Source: Oceanicoccus sp. KOV_DT_Chl
Lineage (GTDB): Bacteria; Pseudomonadota; Gammaproteobacteria; Pseudomonadales; Dasaniaceae
DNA: 64,000 nt
Direction: 5' to 3'
NCBI RefSeq assembly: GCF_900120175.1
Contig: NZ_FQLF01000002.1
Coordinates: 310,001 to 374,000, forward strand
Shown: piece by piece, positions 9,401 to 20,257 of the stretch
How the letters are laid out: the number at the start of each line of letters is the position of its first letter
How positions within the stretch are numbered: position 1 is the stretch's first letter
Notes under the pieces: generated by a model
What the model was told of the DNA's origin: nothing
Seen by the model: only the letters and a program-made list of their open reading frames with translations
The model's database searches: none
Translations under genes and position numbers: made by a program

Positions 9401-10870
9401 CTAGGCTCTTGGGTAGTTTGGCGCTTCTTTAGTGATGCTAACGTCATGCACATGGCTTTCACTCATTCCCGCCGCTGTCACTTTCACGAACTGTGGACGA
9501 CTGCGCATGGTTTCCATATCCATACTACCGGTATAGCCCATAGCTGATCGCAAACCACCTAACAGCTGATGAACAATGGCCGCCAGCGGCCCTTTATAAG
9601 GCACTCGCCCCTCAATGCCTTCGGGCACTAATTTTTCGGTTCCGGCTTCGACACTTTGAAAATAGCGATCACTGGAACCCTGGGTTTGCGCCATCGCACC
9701 CAATGACCCCATGCCGCGATAAGACTTGTAGGTACGCCCCTGATACAACTCCACTTCACCTGGCGCTTCTTCGGTACCTGCAAACATACTGCCCATCATA
9801 ATGCAGGAAGCACCGGCAGCGACTGCTTTGGAAATATCCCCCGAGAAGCGAATACCGCCATCGGCGATCAAGGGAATATCTGTCTCTTTTAACGCCGCAG
9901 CCACATTGGCAATAGCAGAAATTTGCGGAACACCGATACCTGTTACGATACGTGTTGTACAGATTGAACCTGGGCCAATGCCGACTTTAACGGCATCTGC
10001 TCCCGCTTCGGCTAACGCCAACGCAGCTTCAGCAGTAGCAATATTGCCACCAATCACTTGCATTGCGGGGTATTTCTGTTTGATCCAACGCACCCGGTCC
10101 AACACATTTTTAGAGTGGCCATGAGCAGTATCAACCACTAACACATCCACACCAGCTTCAACCAAAGCGGCAACACGGTCATCGGTATCGGCACCGGTAC
10201 CCACTGAAGCCCCGACCAATAACTGGCCAGAAGTATCTTTACAGGCATTGGGGTAAGTTTGCGCTTTATTAATATCTTTAACGGTAATCATTCCACACAG
10301 ACCAAAGTCGTCATTGACTACCAATACTTTTTCAATGCGATTTTTATGCAGTAACTCTTTAACCATATCCAGATCAGCACCTTCCTTGACGGTGACCAGC
10401 TTATCTTTTGGTGTCATAATGCTGGAGACAGGGTGATCCATATGGGTTTCAAAACGCACATCGCGACTGGTAACGATGCCAACCAGGTTGCCTTTATCCA
10501 ATACCGGTACGCCGGAAATATTATGTTCCTGACGAATTTCAAATAGCCGATGGATGGGCGCAGACGCATCAATAGTAATCGGGTCTTTAACGACACCACT
10601 TTCGTGTTTTTTTACTGCCCGCACCTGATAGGCCTGCTTTTCGATGCTCATGCTTTTATGAATAATACCGATGCCGCCTTCCTGCGCTAGCGCAATAGCT
10701 AAACGGGATTCGGTCACGGTATCCATCGCCGCAGAAAGCAGCGGAATATTTAGACGGATATTACGAGTAAGTTGAGTTTTGAGGGAAACATCTTTTGCGG
10801 TCACTTCGGAGTAGCCAGGCAATAACAAGACATCATCAAAAGTAAGGGCTTCTTCGGCAATTCGTAGCAT
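9401..10870 (-). CDS. guaB: Inosine-5'-monophosphate dehydrogenase
   Basis: Oxidises IMP to XMP with NAD, the committed step towards GMP. The start is placed at the ATG ending at 10870 ([15 protein letters not shown]) because this gives the usual length of 489 residues; an in-frame ATG 15 codons upstream adds a non-conserved extension. The catalytic Cys is in [11 protein letters not shown] (C304). Two CBS domains are inserted after about residue 95 ([10 protein letters not shown] and [11 protein letters not shown]). The flap has [10 protein letters not shown]. It is the first gene of the guaBA unit and divergent from xseA. Confidence 0.97.
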   Translation of the reverse strand: MLRIAEEALTFDDVLLLPGYSEVTAKDVSLKTQLTRNIRLNIPLLSAAMDTVTESRLAIALAQEGGIGIIHKSMSIEKQAYQVRAVKKHESGVVKDPITIDASAPIHRLFEIRQEHNISGVPVLDKGNLVGIVTSRDVRFETHMDHPVSSIMTPKDKLVTVKEGADLDMVKELLHKNRIEKVLVVNDDFGLCGMITVKDINKAQTYPNACKDTSGQLLVGASVGTGADTDDRVAALVEAGVDVLVVDTAHGHSKNVLDRVRWIKQKYPAMQVIGGNIATAEAALALAEAGADAVKVGIGPGSICTTRIVTGIGVPQISAIANVAAALKETDIPLIADGGIRFSGDISKAVAAGASCIMMGSMFAGTEEAPGEVELYQGRTYKSYRGMGSLGAMAQTQGSSDRYFQSVEAGTEKLVPEGIEGRVPYKGPLAAIVHQLLGGLRSAMGYTGSMDMETMRSRPQFVKVTAAGMSESHVHDVSITKEAPNYPRA

Positions 10871-11105
10871 TTGTACATTCCAATTAGTAATAGCTCGCCG
10901 CCGAAATGCTGTCACATCACGATCAAACGAACTTAGCCAGTGGGACCCAAGACAGAGTGTAGAGCATACCCTGCAAGAATTATAACCCGGTATTTTAAGC
11001 GATTGTTTTTGTTCAGTAAATCAATAACTTTGATTATCTCGCCAGTAAACCAACATCCTTGAGAAAGCGCAGACAGCCGCGCAGCTCTGCCCTACAATAC
11101 CCGCC

Positions 11106-12908
11106 ATGCAAAATTATCAACCAGCAAAGTCTCCCCCCAAGCGCGACACGCTTACTATCAGCCAGCTCAACCGGCAAGCAAAAAGACTGCTGGAAGGCCA
11201 CTTTGCCTCGGTTTGGGTGGCTGGCGAGATCTCCAATTTATCGCAACCCTCCTCCGGCCATTGGTACTTCTCCTTAAAAGACAGTGGCGCGCAAGTGCGC
11301 TGCGCCATGTTCCGCAGTAGCAATGCGCGCTTGCGCTTTAAGGTAGAAGCAGGACAGCAAGTGCTCGCCCGCGCCAAACTGAGCCTGTATGAACCGCGCG
11401 GTGACTACCAATTAATTGTTGAGCATTTAGAGCCCGCCGGTGAAGGTGCGCTAGCCTTAGCCTTCGAACAACTGAAAGCCAAACTGCAACAGCAGGGCTG
11501 GTTCGATGCCAGCTATAAAAAAGCCATCCCCAGCCTACCTCGGCATATCGCCGTCATCACCTCGCCTACGGGCGCCGCTATCAGAGACATTCTGACGGTA
11601 CTGGGCAGACGCTTTGCGGGTATCCAGGTTACAGTATTACCGGTGGCAGTACAGGGACAGGGCGCCGCCGCCGAAATAGCAAAAGCCATTAATACTGCCA
11701 ATGAACAAGCCGAGGTTCTCGGCTTTGATGTTATTTTAGCGGGCCGTGGTGGCGGCTCCATCGAAGATTTGTGGGCCTTTAATGAAGAAGTGGTGGCTCA
11801 GGCAATTTTCCACAGCCAGCTACCCGTAGTCAGCGCGGTAGGCCACGAAACCGATTTCACCATTGCCGACTTTGTGGCCGATATACGCGCCGCCACCCCA
11901 TCCGCAGCGGCCGAATTGCTCAGCCCCAACAGCATTGAAATGATGGCCAGCTTTAATGGCTACGAACAATTACTGCGCCGCAATATACAGCAAACCCTCA
12001 CTGACAAGCGGCAAAAATTGGACTGGCTGCAATCCCATATTCGCCACCCCGGCAGTCGCCTACAGGAACACAGTCAGCGACTGGACGAGCTGGAGCTGCG
12101 CCTACTGAATGGCTGGCGCAATCACAGCCAACAGACTCAAATGGGGATTGATCTGCTAAAGTCGCGGCTGCAACAACAAACGCCCAGGCACTTGATTCGA
12201 CAGTTGCAGCAAACAGCGAGTAACTTGCTACAGCGACTGGAAAAAAACAGTCAACATGCGCTACTTAAAAAGCAACAAAGACTTGCCTCGGCGATACACT
12301 TACTGGAAACAGTGAGCCCGCTGGCCACACTCAAGCGCGGCTATGCCATCACTACCGATACCGCTGGCAAAGTCGTTAGACAAGCCGATGAAGTCATTAT
12401 TGGCCAGACCTTGCTGACCAAGCTGGCCAACGGCAATGTAGAGAGCACCGTCACCGCAACCAACCCGGCGCCCAGCCCACAAATAATCCAGGCGAAAAGC
12501 AACAAGCTTGAGGGCCACATGGACTTGCAACTTTACCCGTTGATAAAACTGCTACACATGGCTACCGCCACCTTCACCATAAGCTGTTTTATCTATCGGG
12601 GTAGCTTGAAATTAATCCGCGAGAACTATAAGCCTACCGGCTGGTTACGCTATGCCCCGCACCTTAATGACACCGTATTATTCAGCTGCGCTATTTTTCT
12701 TGCCTGGCAAAGCCATCAATACCCATTCAGTACAGATTGGGTAACTGCCAAGCTTGTCGCTTTATTGCTATATATTGGCTTGGGGATGGTCGTGCTGCGC
12801 TTTGGGCGCAACCGACAGCAACGGGGTGCGGCTTTTGTGATGGCTTTGCTGTGCTTTGGCTATATTGTCGCAGTCGCCATCAATCGCACACCCTTACCGG
12901 GCTTTTAA
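11106..12908 (+). CDS. xseA: Exonuclease VII large subunit, apparently fused to a SirB2-type membrane domain
   Basis: Residues 1 to about 450 are XseA: an N-terminal OB-fold (VWVAGEISNLSQPSSGHWYFSLKD) and a catalytic core with GRGGGSIEDLWAFN and GHETDFTIADFVAD, then the coiled-coil C-terminal part. With XseB it degrades single-stranded DNA. From about residue 472 the frame continues into a SirB2-like membrane protein (YPLIKLLHMATATF, YAPHLNDTVLF, four hydrophobic helices). An internal ATG at 12519, preceded by GAGGG, could start SirB2 on its own. In another frame a TGA lies at 12509-12511. One extra C in the run at 12464-12466 would end XseA there, just before this ATG. The fusion may therefore be a frameshift artefact. 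Confidence 0.85.
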   Translation: MQNYQPAKSPPKRDTLTISQLNRQAKRLLEGHFASVWVAGEISNLSQPSSGHWYFSLKDSGAQVRCAMFRSSNARLRFKVEAGQQVLARAKLSLYEPRGDYQLIVEHLEPAGEGALALAFEQLKAKLQQQGWFDASYKKAIPSLPRHIAVITSPTGAAIRDILTVLGRRFAGIQVTVLPVAVQGQGAAAEIAKAINTANEQAEVLGFDVILAGRGGGSIEDLWAFNEEVVAQAIFHSQLPVVSAVGHETDFTIADFVADIRAATPSAAAELLSPNSIEMMASFNGYEQLLRRNIQQTLTDKRQKLDWLQSHIRHPGSRLQEHSQRLDELELRLLNGWRNHSQQTQMGIDLLKSRLQQQTPRHLIRQLQQTASNLLQRLEKNSQHALLKKQQRLASAIHLLETVSPLATLKRGYAITTDTAGKVVRQADEVIIGQTLLTKLANGNVESTVTATNPAPSPQIIQAKSNKLEGHMDLQLYPLIKLLHMATATFTISCFIYRGSLKLIRENYKPTGWLRYAPHLNDTVLFSCAIFLAWQSHQYPFSTDWVTAKLVALLLYIGLGMVVLRFGRNRQQRGAAFVMALLCFGYIVAVAINRTPLPGF

Positions 12909-12916
12909 ACCATCAT

Positions 12917-12951
12917 AAAAAAAGCCCCCGTAGCTTGGCACTACGAGGGCT
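12917..12951 (-). terminator. Terminator of the CRP-family gene
   Basis: Read on the minus strand, an 11-bp stem (AGCCCTCGTAG with CTACGGGGGCT, one G-T pair) is followed by a run of T. It lies 20 bp beyond the CRP-family stop codon and may also slow transcription from the xseA side. Confidence 0.8.
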
Positions 12952-12970
12952 CTTAAACAGTGCTCACTAC

Positions 12971-13618
12971 TTAGTAATTATCAGGCAATTTGCCATTGAT
13001 AATAATATTGCGTCCTTCAAATGTAATGTACTCACCGATGGTTAAATCTTTCAAAATACGGGCAACCATTTCCCGTGAGGCACCAACACGATCAGCAATA
13101 TCCTGCTGAGTCAGCTTTTCAGGGATGATCGAAGTATCGTCATCCCGTGGTGTCGCCAGCGTGGTCAACACAGTTGTAACGCGGCCATAAACATCTTGCA
13201 GCGCCAGTGCTTTAACATCCTTGGTCAATTTACGGACTCTGCGAGTTAAATTACGGATCAAAATCGAAGCAATATTTGGCTGCTGCTCTAACACCTGATT
13301 AAAGTCTTCTTTATAGATAATACAGAAGCTGGATTTCTCCATAGTACGTACCGATGCTGAGCGCTTGTCATCATCAAGCAAGGCCAACTCACCGAAGTAG
13401 TCACCGGCCTGCAAGGTGTTCATGATAAATTCTTTACCGTTTTTATCGCTGCAATACACCTTCACCTTACCGCTCTCGATAATATACAGAGAATCGGCAT
13501 GGTCATTTTCATTAATAATCACTGTATTTTTGGGGCTTCGCACTACACTGCTCGCCGCCAGAGCTTCCAGCTCCGCTTGAGACAGTCCATCAAAAATTTC
13601 TACTTTGTCGAGTATCAT
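12971..13618 (-). CDS. CRP/FNR-family transcriptional regulator
   Basis: A 215-residue protein with an N-terminal cyclic-nucleotide-binding domain (residues 1-120) and a C-terminal Crp-type winged helix-turn-helix (about 165-200; recognition helix ASREMVARIL). The phosphate-binding cassette G76-E77-L78-A79 ... R86-S87-A88 matches cNMP-binding members. There is no N-terminal cysteine cluster of the FNR type. It is divergently transcribed from a class III nucleotide cyclase gene, so cAMP or cGMP made next door is a plausible ligand. That link is inferred from position and from the intact cassette. Confidence 0.9.
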   Translation of the reverse strand: MILDKVEIFDGLSQAELEALAASSVVRSPKNTVIINENDHADSLYIIESGKVKVYCSDKNGKEFIMNTLQAGDYFGELALLDDDKRSASVRTMEKSSFCIIYKEDFNQVLEQQPNIASILIRNLTRRVRKLTKDVKALALQDVYGRVTTVLTTLATPRDDDTSIIPEKLTQQDIADRVGASREMVARILKDLTIGEYITFEGRNIIINGKLPDNY

Positions 13619-13776
13619 CGGGTTTTCGCCATTGGTTAATAATTGCTGTTATAGTTATTGACCGCCTAAACCACGCTATTGAAAAGTTTAACGTTCAGGC
13701 AGTTAGCTAAGCATATGCGCTTTTTACTGCCTAAGGTGGTTAGCTATAGACAGCAGGTCGTATCGTCATGCAATAT

Positions 13777-13827
13777 AGCACAGGAATGGTACTTTTCCAG
13801 TTGACAAGCCGACATTTTCCCTGTGCT
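13777..13827. promoter_or_regulatory. Inverted repeat in the CRP/cyclase divergent intergenic region
   Basis: AGCACAGG (13777-13784) and CCTGTGCT (13820-13827) are perfect 8-bp inverted arms 35 bp apart, upstream of both the CRP-family gene and the cyclase gene. The spacing allows an operator pair or a DNA loop. No binding protein can be assigned. Confidence 0.35.
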
Positions 13828-13865
13828 GATATATACTTAGGCCAGATTAATAACAAAATACTGTA

Positions 13866-15403
13866 ATGCAAAATACTCTCCCCGCGATCAATACCCCAAC
13901 TGGTTACCACTGTCCAGACTATTACTGGAACAGCTTAATCAACTGGAATCAAAGCTCTCTGGCAGTTATAGCGAGGAGACCAATAACGACCTGCAAAAGC
14001 TCATCGCTGTCGGCGGCAAACTGCAAGAATTTAACGCTGCCGTCATTAACCTCGAAATAACCACGCAAAGTAATATCTGGCACGACCTTAGAAACATACT
14101 CGGCACATTAATAGGTTACTGCGAGCTGATTGACGAAGAAGTCTCCTACCTCGACGACCACTCACTTAAACCGCAACTGCAAAAGCTGATGGTATACAGC
14201 CAACAATTACTGGAATTGGGTGAAAATCCCAGCCAGGAAAGTACTAACAGTCAACAGATCATTGCTGCTGGCACCTCAGGCACTATTTTAATCGTCGACG
14301 ACCAACAGGAAAGCCGGGAAATTTTGCGTCGCTATTTACAGCAAAGCAAACACAAGGTGGTTGAAGCAGCCGGCGGTAGAGAAATGTTCGAATGCCTAAA
14401 AACAGAGGTGATTGATCTGATCTTACTGGATTTAATCCTGCCTGAGATGGATGGCGATGAACTATTACAACAACTTAAACAAGATGACGTGTTACGCGCT
14501 ATTCCAGTAATCGTAGTTTCAGGCAACAAGGATACTGCCCGTGTTATTCGCTGCATTGAAGCAGGAGCTGAAGATTATCTGTTCAAACCATTCAACCCAG
14601 CCCTTCTCCACGCCCGCATTAGTGCTGGCGTTGATCGCAAACTTTGGCACGACAAAGAAAAATTGTATCGCGAAGAATTAGAGCGTAATCAAACCTTTAT
14701 CCGTAAAGTTTTTGGTCGCTATTTATCAGAAGAAATAGTATCCAAATTATTAGAAGATCCCGATGGTCTGGAGATGGGTGGCGAGCAACGCAAAGTAAGT
14801 GTACTAATGGCAGACATTCGCGGCTTTACTACTATCGCCGAACAATTATCTCCGCAACGAGTGGTACGGTTACTGAATAATTATCTTGGCACGATGAGTG
14901 AAATCATTATGAAATATAATGGCACCGTCGATGAATTTATCGGCGATGCTATCCTTGCCATCTTTGGCGCACCGATTAGTCGTGAAAACGACACTGACCG
15001 CGCCATCAGCTGCGCCATTGAAATGCAAACGGCAATCAGTGCTATCAACCAACGAAACCGCGCGGAAAACCTGCCAGAAATCAGCATGGGCATCAGTATC
15101 AATACCGGCCTGGTTGTCGCTGGCAACATAGGCTCAGAAAAACGGACAAAATATGGCGTCGTCGGCCACGCCGTTAATCAAACTGCAAGAATCGAAGAGC
15201 ACTGCGGGGCTGGCAACATTTTAATATCTGAAGCAACATTGAAAGATTGTCAGGCCACACTGCGCACTGGTGAAAGCAAAACGATTCAAGCCAAAGGCAT
15301 TCTTCAATCAATAAAAATTTATGAACTACTAGGCATTGAGTCCCCCTCTGCGAATACCGACGACTACCCCACATCGACACCTACCAGTGACATCAACGGG
15401 TAA
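13866..15403 (+). CDS. DHp-like/receiver/class III nucleotide cyclase protein (frameshift near its start)
   Basis: The uninterrupted frame from the ATG at 14189 encodes a receiver domain (phospho-acceptor D81 in that numbering, LLDLILPEMDG) and a class III adenylate/guanylate cyclase domain with both metal aspartates (D209 in MADIRGF, D253 in GDAILAIFG) and the VNQTARIE block. The same frame stays open and protein-like back to 13841, with a histidine-kinase-like H-box (WHDLRNILGTLIGYCELI), but has no ATG. One extra A in the run at 13870-13873 would connect it to the ATG at 13866, giving about 512 residues. It makes a cyclic nucleotide under phosphorelay control (inferred) and leads a three-gene operon. 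Confidence 0.8.
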
Positions 15404-15425
15404 TTAGCATTCAAGGAGCTTCCCA

Positions 15426-15776
15426 ATGAAAACAATTTTACTGGTAGAAGATAACGAAATGAATCGCGATATGTTATCGCGCCGACTTATAAGACGGAAC
15501 TATCACGTCATTATTGCTGAAAATGGTGGTACTGCAGTTGAAAAAGCCATTAGTGAACATCCCGATATCATCCTGATGGATATGGAACTACCGGTAAAAG
15601 ACGGCTGGACTGCCAGCCGCGAAATAAGCCAACAAAGTAACATCCCGATTATAGCGCTCACCGCACACGCACTATCAGGTGATAAAGAAAAAGCCCTCGC
15701 TGCAGGCTGTAGAGACTACGCAACAAAACCCATTGATTTCCCTGCGCTACTCGCCATTATTGAGCGGTATCTATAA
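15426..15776 (+). CDS. Single-domain response regulator (DivK/CheY-like)
   Basis: A 116-residue stand-alone receiver with E8/D9, phospho-acceptor D52 (ILMDMELPVKDG), the switch Thr in ALTAHAL and the Lys in ATKPIDF. It has no output domain, so it probably passes phosphate or interacts with partner proteins. It has a strong AAGGAG ribosome site. It lies 22 bp after the cyclase gene and about 40 bp before the hybrid kinase, which is its likely partner. Confidence 0.93.
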   Translation: MKTILLVEDNEMNRDMLSRRLIRRNYHVIIAENGGTAVEKAISEHPDIILMDMELPVKDGWTASREISQQSNIPIIALTAHALSGDKEKALAAGCRDYATKPIDFPALLAIIERYL

Positions 15777-15819
15777 TGTCAAAGTGCGCTTTTTTGAAAT
15801 CCAGTAAAAACAAGTTGCC

Positions 15820-18143
15820 ATGAGCTTACGCGAACGCCTGGTTCTGTCCATTACAACTATATTGATTTTTTTTCAATCAATCTAGCCACTGACTCGTGGA
15901 GTAACAGCACCCGCAACGCCAGCTTGCTCGAATTACGCCAAGCAGTTACCGGCCAACTACAAGCTTCTTCGCTAAAACAAAATCTAGATGACCTACATAA
16001 AGCCATCCTATTATTAAGCTCACTGCGCAGCACCTTGGACGAAGAGCTTACACAGCAAGAAACGGCACAAGCGCTGAATGAAATTGCCTCGCTACAAACA
16101 CAAATTCAACAACTAGGCCTAATCTCCCAGGAAAGTACGCGCGTAGCGTTCAAATCACTGGAAAGCAGTTTTCTTGAACTTGTTCCCCACTGGCAGAGTT
16201 TTTACCAGCAATACAATTTCGATGATTATGATCACTACGAAAATAGTGACTACCGTGAACTGGTCTTCAAACAAGTTATCAATGACTTGGAATTTTTGAG
16301 AAAAAAGCAAGTTCGTGTTGCCGACCGTCAAGCGGTCGAAATCGAAGGCATAGAACAACTGACAAACCGCATCACCTTTACCGTATTCTTTACCTCTATT
16401 GTGCTAACCATCGGTCTCGGCCTATTTCTTATTCGCTACACCGATAACGCTTTCCGCCAACTGAAGAAGGGGACCATTCTCATTGGCAGCGGCGATCTCG
16501 ACTATCGTATTCCAATGAAAAATCGCGACGAAGTCGGTGAAGTCGCCGCAGCATTTAATGCCATGTCGGCTAAACTATTGCAGGCTGTCACAGAAGTCCG
16601 ACACGCTAAAGATATTGCCGACCAGGCTAACCAAGCCAAAAGTGCCTTTCTCGCCAATATGTCGCACGAACTTCGCACGCCATTAAATGCCATCATCGGC
16701 TACAGTGAAATGATGCTGGAAGATATCGAACTCAATGAAGCCGACATAAAAGCACAAAGTAATGACCTGGCAAAAATATTAACTGCCGGCAGGCATTTAC
16801 TTAATCAAATTAACGACGTGCTCGACTTTTCAAAAATTGAAACAGGAAAAATGTCGGTCTATAACGAGAACTTTGATAGCGTCGCGGTGATTAATGAAGT
16901 TATCTCAACCATCACACCGTTAGCACAAAAAGGAAATAACAGCCTGTCGTTTGACAATACTGGCAATCTGCCACAACTCTTCAACGACATCACAAAATTT
17001 CGACAAATATTTTTCAACCTGTTGAGTAATGCCTGCAAATTTACCGAGAATGGCCATATTAGCCTTCACGCTGAATACGATACTTCGCGATTCCCAGCCA
17101 TATTGAGATTTGTAGTGTCCGATAACGGCATCGGCATGACCGAAGAACAAACCAAAATAGTCTTTAATGCCTTTATTCAAGCGGACTCTTCCACCACCCG
17201 CAGATATGGCGGCACCGGATTAGGCTTGGCACTTTGCCGACAATACTGCGACCTTATGGGCGGCAGCATAGACGTGACAAGTAACAGCGGACAAGGCACC
17301 ACATTTACCGTGGAATTTCTGGCACCCACCACAGAAAAACCGTTAAATACCTCACCAAAACTACCCAAACCTAAAGCTGACCCAAACGCGATTACAGTAT
17401 TAGCTATCGATGATGATCCTGTCGCTCTAGCACTCACTGAGCGTTTTCTTCACCGCGGCAACTATAAAACGCTATTAGCAGAAAATGGCAAAAAAGGCAT
17501 CGAACTCGCACAGCAACAGCAACCCGACATTATCCTGTTAGACCTGATGATGCCCGGCGTTGATGGTTGGACAGTTCTCTCATTACTGAAAGAAAATCCC
17601 AACACGCAAAACATACCTACTATTTTATTATCCATGCTGGATGAACAAAAACTGGGCTTGGAAATGGGGGCCGTAGATTACCTGCGCAAACCTATCGACT
17701 GGGATAAACTTGCCGAAGTATTTGCTCAGCTCAAACCGCAACAAGAACTTAAGCAACTGCTATTAGTCGATCGCAAATCCATTCAGCGTGACATTCTTAT
17801 TAACACCCTAAATCGCAATGGCTGGGCCGTTAGTAATAACGACAACCCTAGCAACGCCTTACAACAACTAAGTAATGGCGAACTGATTGGCCACACCAGC
17901 GACTCTGAATTAGCTGCCATCATTATTGCCGCTTCCGCTTTCAACAACGGACAAGCAACAACCATCAGCGACTTTATCAAACAGATAGAACAACAACTGC
18001 CTGCATCAATCCCGATTATCGTATTAGACAATAGCGTGCAAGCAGAGCAGATCCACGCCAACGCCATTCACGTACAGCGCGATGGTTTGCACACCCAGCA
18101 AATTGTTGCTGCACTAACGCAATCTATGGAAACTGAAGTCTGA
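15820..18143 (+). CDS. Hybrid sensor histidine kinase with two receiver-like domains (frameshift near its start)
   Basis: The ATG at 15820 opens [18 protein letters not shown], the start of a membrane helix, then hits a stop. Adding one T to the run at 15866-15873 continues it into the long downstream frame ([11 protein letters not shown]), giving about 774 residues. The domains are: TM1, a periplasmic helical region, TM2, HAMP, HisKA ([10 protein letters not shown]248 from the TTG at 15924), HATPase ([24 protein letters not shown]), a receiver with its Asp (LLDLMMPG, D540) and a degenerate second receiver with no obvious phospho-Asp. It is the third gene of the cyclase/receiver operon and is probably the sensor for both. 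The signal is unknown. Confidence 0.88.
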
Positions 18144-18240
18144 AAAGTTTCGGGAATTAATACGGCTGCCTTCCAGGTTTGCATTGATAACCCAAAGCCC
18201 AAAGAAACCACTCACACTCTGAGCCCAATCTCAGAACTGA

Positions 18241-18263
18241 GTTTTTACTCTGACCCCGAACTC
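18241..18263 (-). repeat. RAYT-associated repeat, family 1, copy 1
   Basis: GTTTTTACTCTGACCCC followed by GAACTC, the inverse of the repeat bordering the RAYT gene at 22615-23295. It abuts and overlaps the end of the aldo/keto reductase remnant. Confidence 0.75.
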
Positions 18264-19175
18264 AAGACAACACGTTCAGCATCTTCGCCCGCAATGCCTG
18301 ATCAGGTAATCGACCGAAGCCCGCGGCCATATTATCTAGCATATGATGCAGTTTGGCAGTGGCCGGTATGTCGCGGTAACGGCCGGATGAGAAACCACAA
18401 ACTTGAGAAAAAATTGACCCAGCTAGCGCAATCGAACTCTGCTGCCCACACCGGTAAAGATTGGTGTTTAACTTTTTTAAATAAATCACCACGTTGAAAG
18501 GCACGATTAGTTAGCACAGCAATCCCTTTATCAGCAGCCAGTGGTAATAATCGATTTTCAACTGCACGGTCGGCCAGATTGTAACTCAGCTGAACAAAGT
18601 CAAAAGCTTCGGCTTTTAGCGCTTGTTCGAGTTCGTCGTGCATGCGGCCATGGGATGTAGTGATACCAATATAGCGAATCTTTCCTTGCTCCTTCCATTC
18701 TCGCAACGTTTTAATATGAACCTTCCAGTCACGTAAATTATGAATCTGCATAAGGTCCATGGTTTCAACACCCATACGCATAAAAGAGCGATCCATTTGC
18801 ACCACGCCTCTTCCTTACCGTCAGTCCACACCTTGGTGGCGGCAAAAACAGCTGGCTTACTATTGAGCTGTTTTATCAAATCGCCAGTCACCTGTTCAGC
18901 ATTCCCATACATGGGGGATGAATCGATCAGACTGCCACCACGCTCGAAAAATGCAGCGATCACATCCTGCAACTGGCCATCCAAAGCGCTGCGAGTAGCT
19001 ACATCAAAAGTACGGGAAGTACCAATCCTATAACAGGGAGCGATTCCCCCGATACCGGAATCACTTTATGAATAGCCTTTTGTGTACCAGCAAATGAGCC
19101 CAGCGGTGACAAGGAGATAGCACCCAACGCAGCGATAAATTGCCGACGGTTAATAGCAAAAGTATTTTTATTCAT
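18262..19175 (-). pseudogene. Aldo/keto reductase with Tat-type signal, multiply frameshifted
   Basis: From the ATG at 19175 (GGAG upstream) the protein begins with a twin-arginine signal (INRRQFIAALGAISLSPLGSFA), then AKR sequence (SGESLPVIGL, RTFDV, SLIDSSPMYGNAE, GVETMDLMQIHNLRDWK, KIRYIGITTSHG, FVQLSYNLADR) and a C-terminus ending MLNVLS. The reading frame changes four times, near 19022, 18807, 18408-18413 and 18375. Each change is repairable by one extra base in a short homopolymer. The family comprises NADPH-dependent periplasmic oxidoreductases; the substrate is unknown. Four lesions in 0.9 kb fit a decayed gene, but their uniform type also fits a sequencing artefact. Confidence 0.8.
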
Positions 19176-19270
19176 ACTGTCTCCGTGTATACGGGAAATG
19201 TGAAGTTTGTTAGACAGTTACCTTTAAGAAAATGCACAAACGTTATTGTTTATTAACGCCGAAATTATTT

Positions 19271-19292
19271 AAAAACCCATCACGAGGATGGG
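19271..19292 (-). terminator. Terminator of the VPxPA-CTERM gene
   Basis: On the minus strand, CCCATC and GATGGG pair around a 5-base loop, followed by TTTTT. It lies about 20 bp after the stop at 19314. Confidence 0.75.
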
Positions 19293-19313
19293 CTTCTGAA
19301 ATTTTTTTTTGGT

Positions 19314-20015
19314 TTAAACAGCTTGTTTTCGTCTCACCCACCCCAAAGCTACGAGACCCGAACCGAATAGCCAAATGGCTGCGGGGACTGGAATAGCCGA
19401 GGTACGAACAAGGTAGCTTCCAATGAACGGGTCAGAAGCAGTTTCTTGTTGTGCGGTCCAGATGCTGGCCACGATATCCGGACGATCTCCGGGGTTGCCA
19501 CTGGGCACATAATAATCCTGTTGATCAAGGATCATGCCGATGTCGCGGTAACCCGGGTAACCAGCCGAGCCGGCAGTAGAACCTAATATTCCATATGTGT
19601 AACCGGCACCACCAGCCTGAAGATCGTAATAGCCAAGCAGGTTTTCATCAACAAGATACTGGTAATAAGTATCACCCAAAGTCTGGATCATGGTTTCGAT
19701 GAGATTGTTGTCACCCGGTAGCGAGTTGTCACAATAGACCTGACCTAGAGAGCAGGGCGTGATGACAGGACTATAGCCGAAACCAGCAATCAACTGGTCG
19801 AGTTCGGAATAAGTTGCATAGCGCCAACCTTGCCATGTACCCCCAGCACCCAACTGAGCAGAAACCTGATTGTAGGACAAACCGATGGTGGCTGTTACAT
19901 CCAGCCATTCAAGCCCAGTAGCGGTATCAAAAGTGGTGCCACCAAGGTTAACGATGGCCGAATGAGATGACAATGAAAATGTCAGAATTGAAATCGTCAG
20001 AATTCGCTTAAACAT
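19314..20015 (-). CDS. Secreted protein with VPxPA-CTERM sorting signal
   Basis: The start is placed at the ATG ending at 20015 (CGGAG upstream), which puts a signal peptide (MFKRILTISILTFSLSSHSA) at the N-terminus. The mature part has FDTATGLEWLDVTATIGLSY and WRYATYSELDQLIAGFGY, which recall DUF1566-like PEP-CTERM proteins. The C-terminus has IPVPAAIWLFGSGLVALGW followed by RRK, a VPxPA-type exosortase signal. It is expected to be exported, processed by an exosortase and released or anchored with exopolysaccharide. No exosortase gene is in the window. The specific function is unknown. Confidence 0.85.
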   Translation of the reverse strand: MFKRILTISILTFSLSSHSAIVNLGGTTFDTATGLEWLDVTATIGLSYNQVSAQLGAGGTWQGWRYATYSELDQLIAGFGYSPVITPCSLGQVYCDNSLPGDNNLIETMIQTLGDTYYQYLVDENLLGYYDLQAGGAGYTYGILGSTAGSAGYPGYRDIGMILDQQDYYVPSGNPGDRPDIVASIWTAQQETASDPFIGSYLVRTSAIPVPAAIWLFGSGLVALGWVRRKQAV

Positions 20016-20257
20016 AGCTGACTCCGAAAAAGTCCAAATTGAAGTTTTAGTATCCGCAATATCCAAGCTTTCTTTGCGCTTGGCCTCTAAAAATGCCCAA
20101 TAATCCCCTCAATGTAAAGCCGCGATTAGCCCGAATATCAATAAATTCGATAAGTCATAACTTTCGTGTACCCGGTTAAGCCGCATAACCAGTTTTAAGA
20201 TTTGTTCGCTACAAAAATTGCATTTTAAAATAACGAATCAGAATTAAAAAATCAGAA

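Noticed and set aside
13801-13837. TTGACA followed by TATACT as a sigma-70 promoter for the cyclase gene
   Set aside because: The spacer of about 25 bp is too long for a normal promoter; shorter alternatives have poor -10 boxes.
13866-14060. A 64-residue frame starting at the probable cyclase ATG
   Set aside because: Only its first few codons look real; the adjacent frame is protein-like and leads into the receiver-cyclase. It is treated as a frameshift, not a gene.
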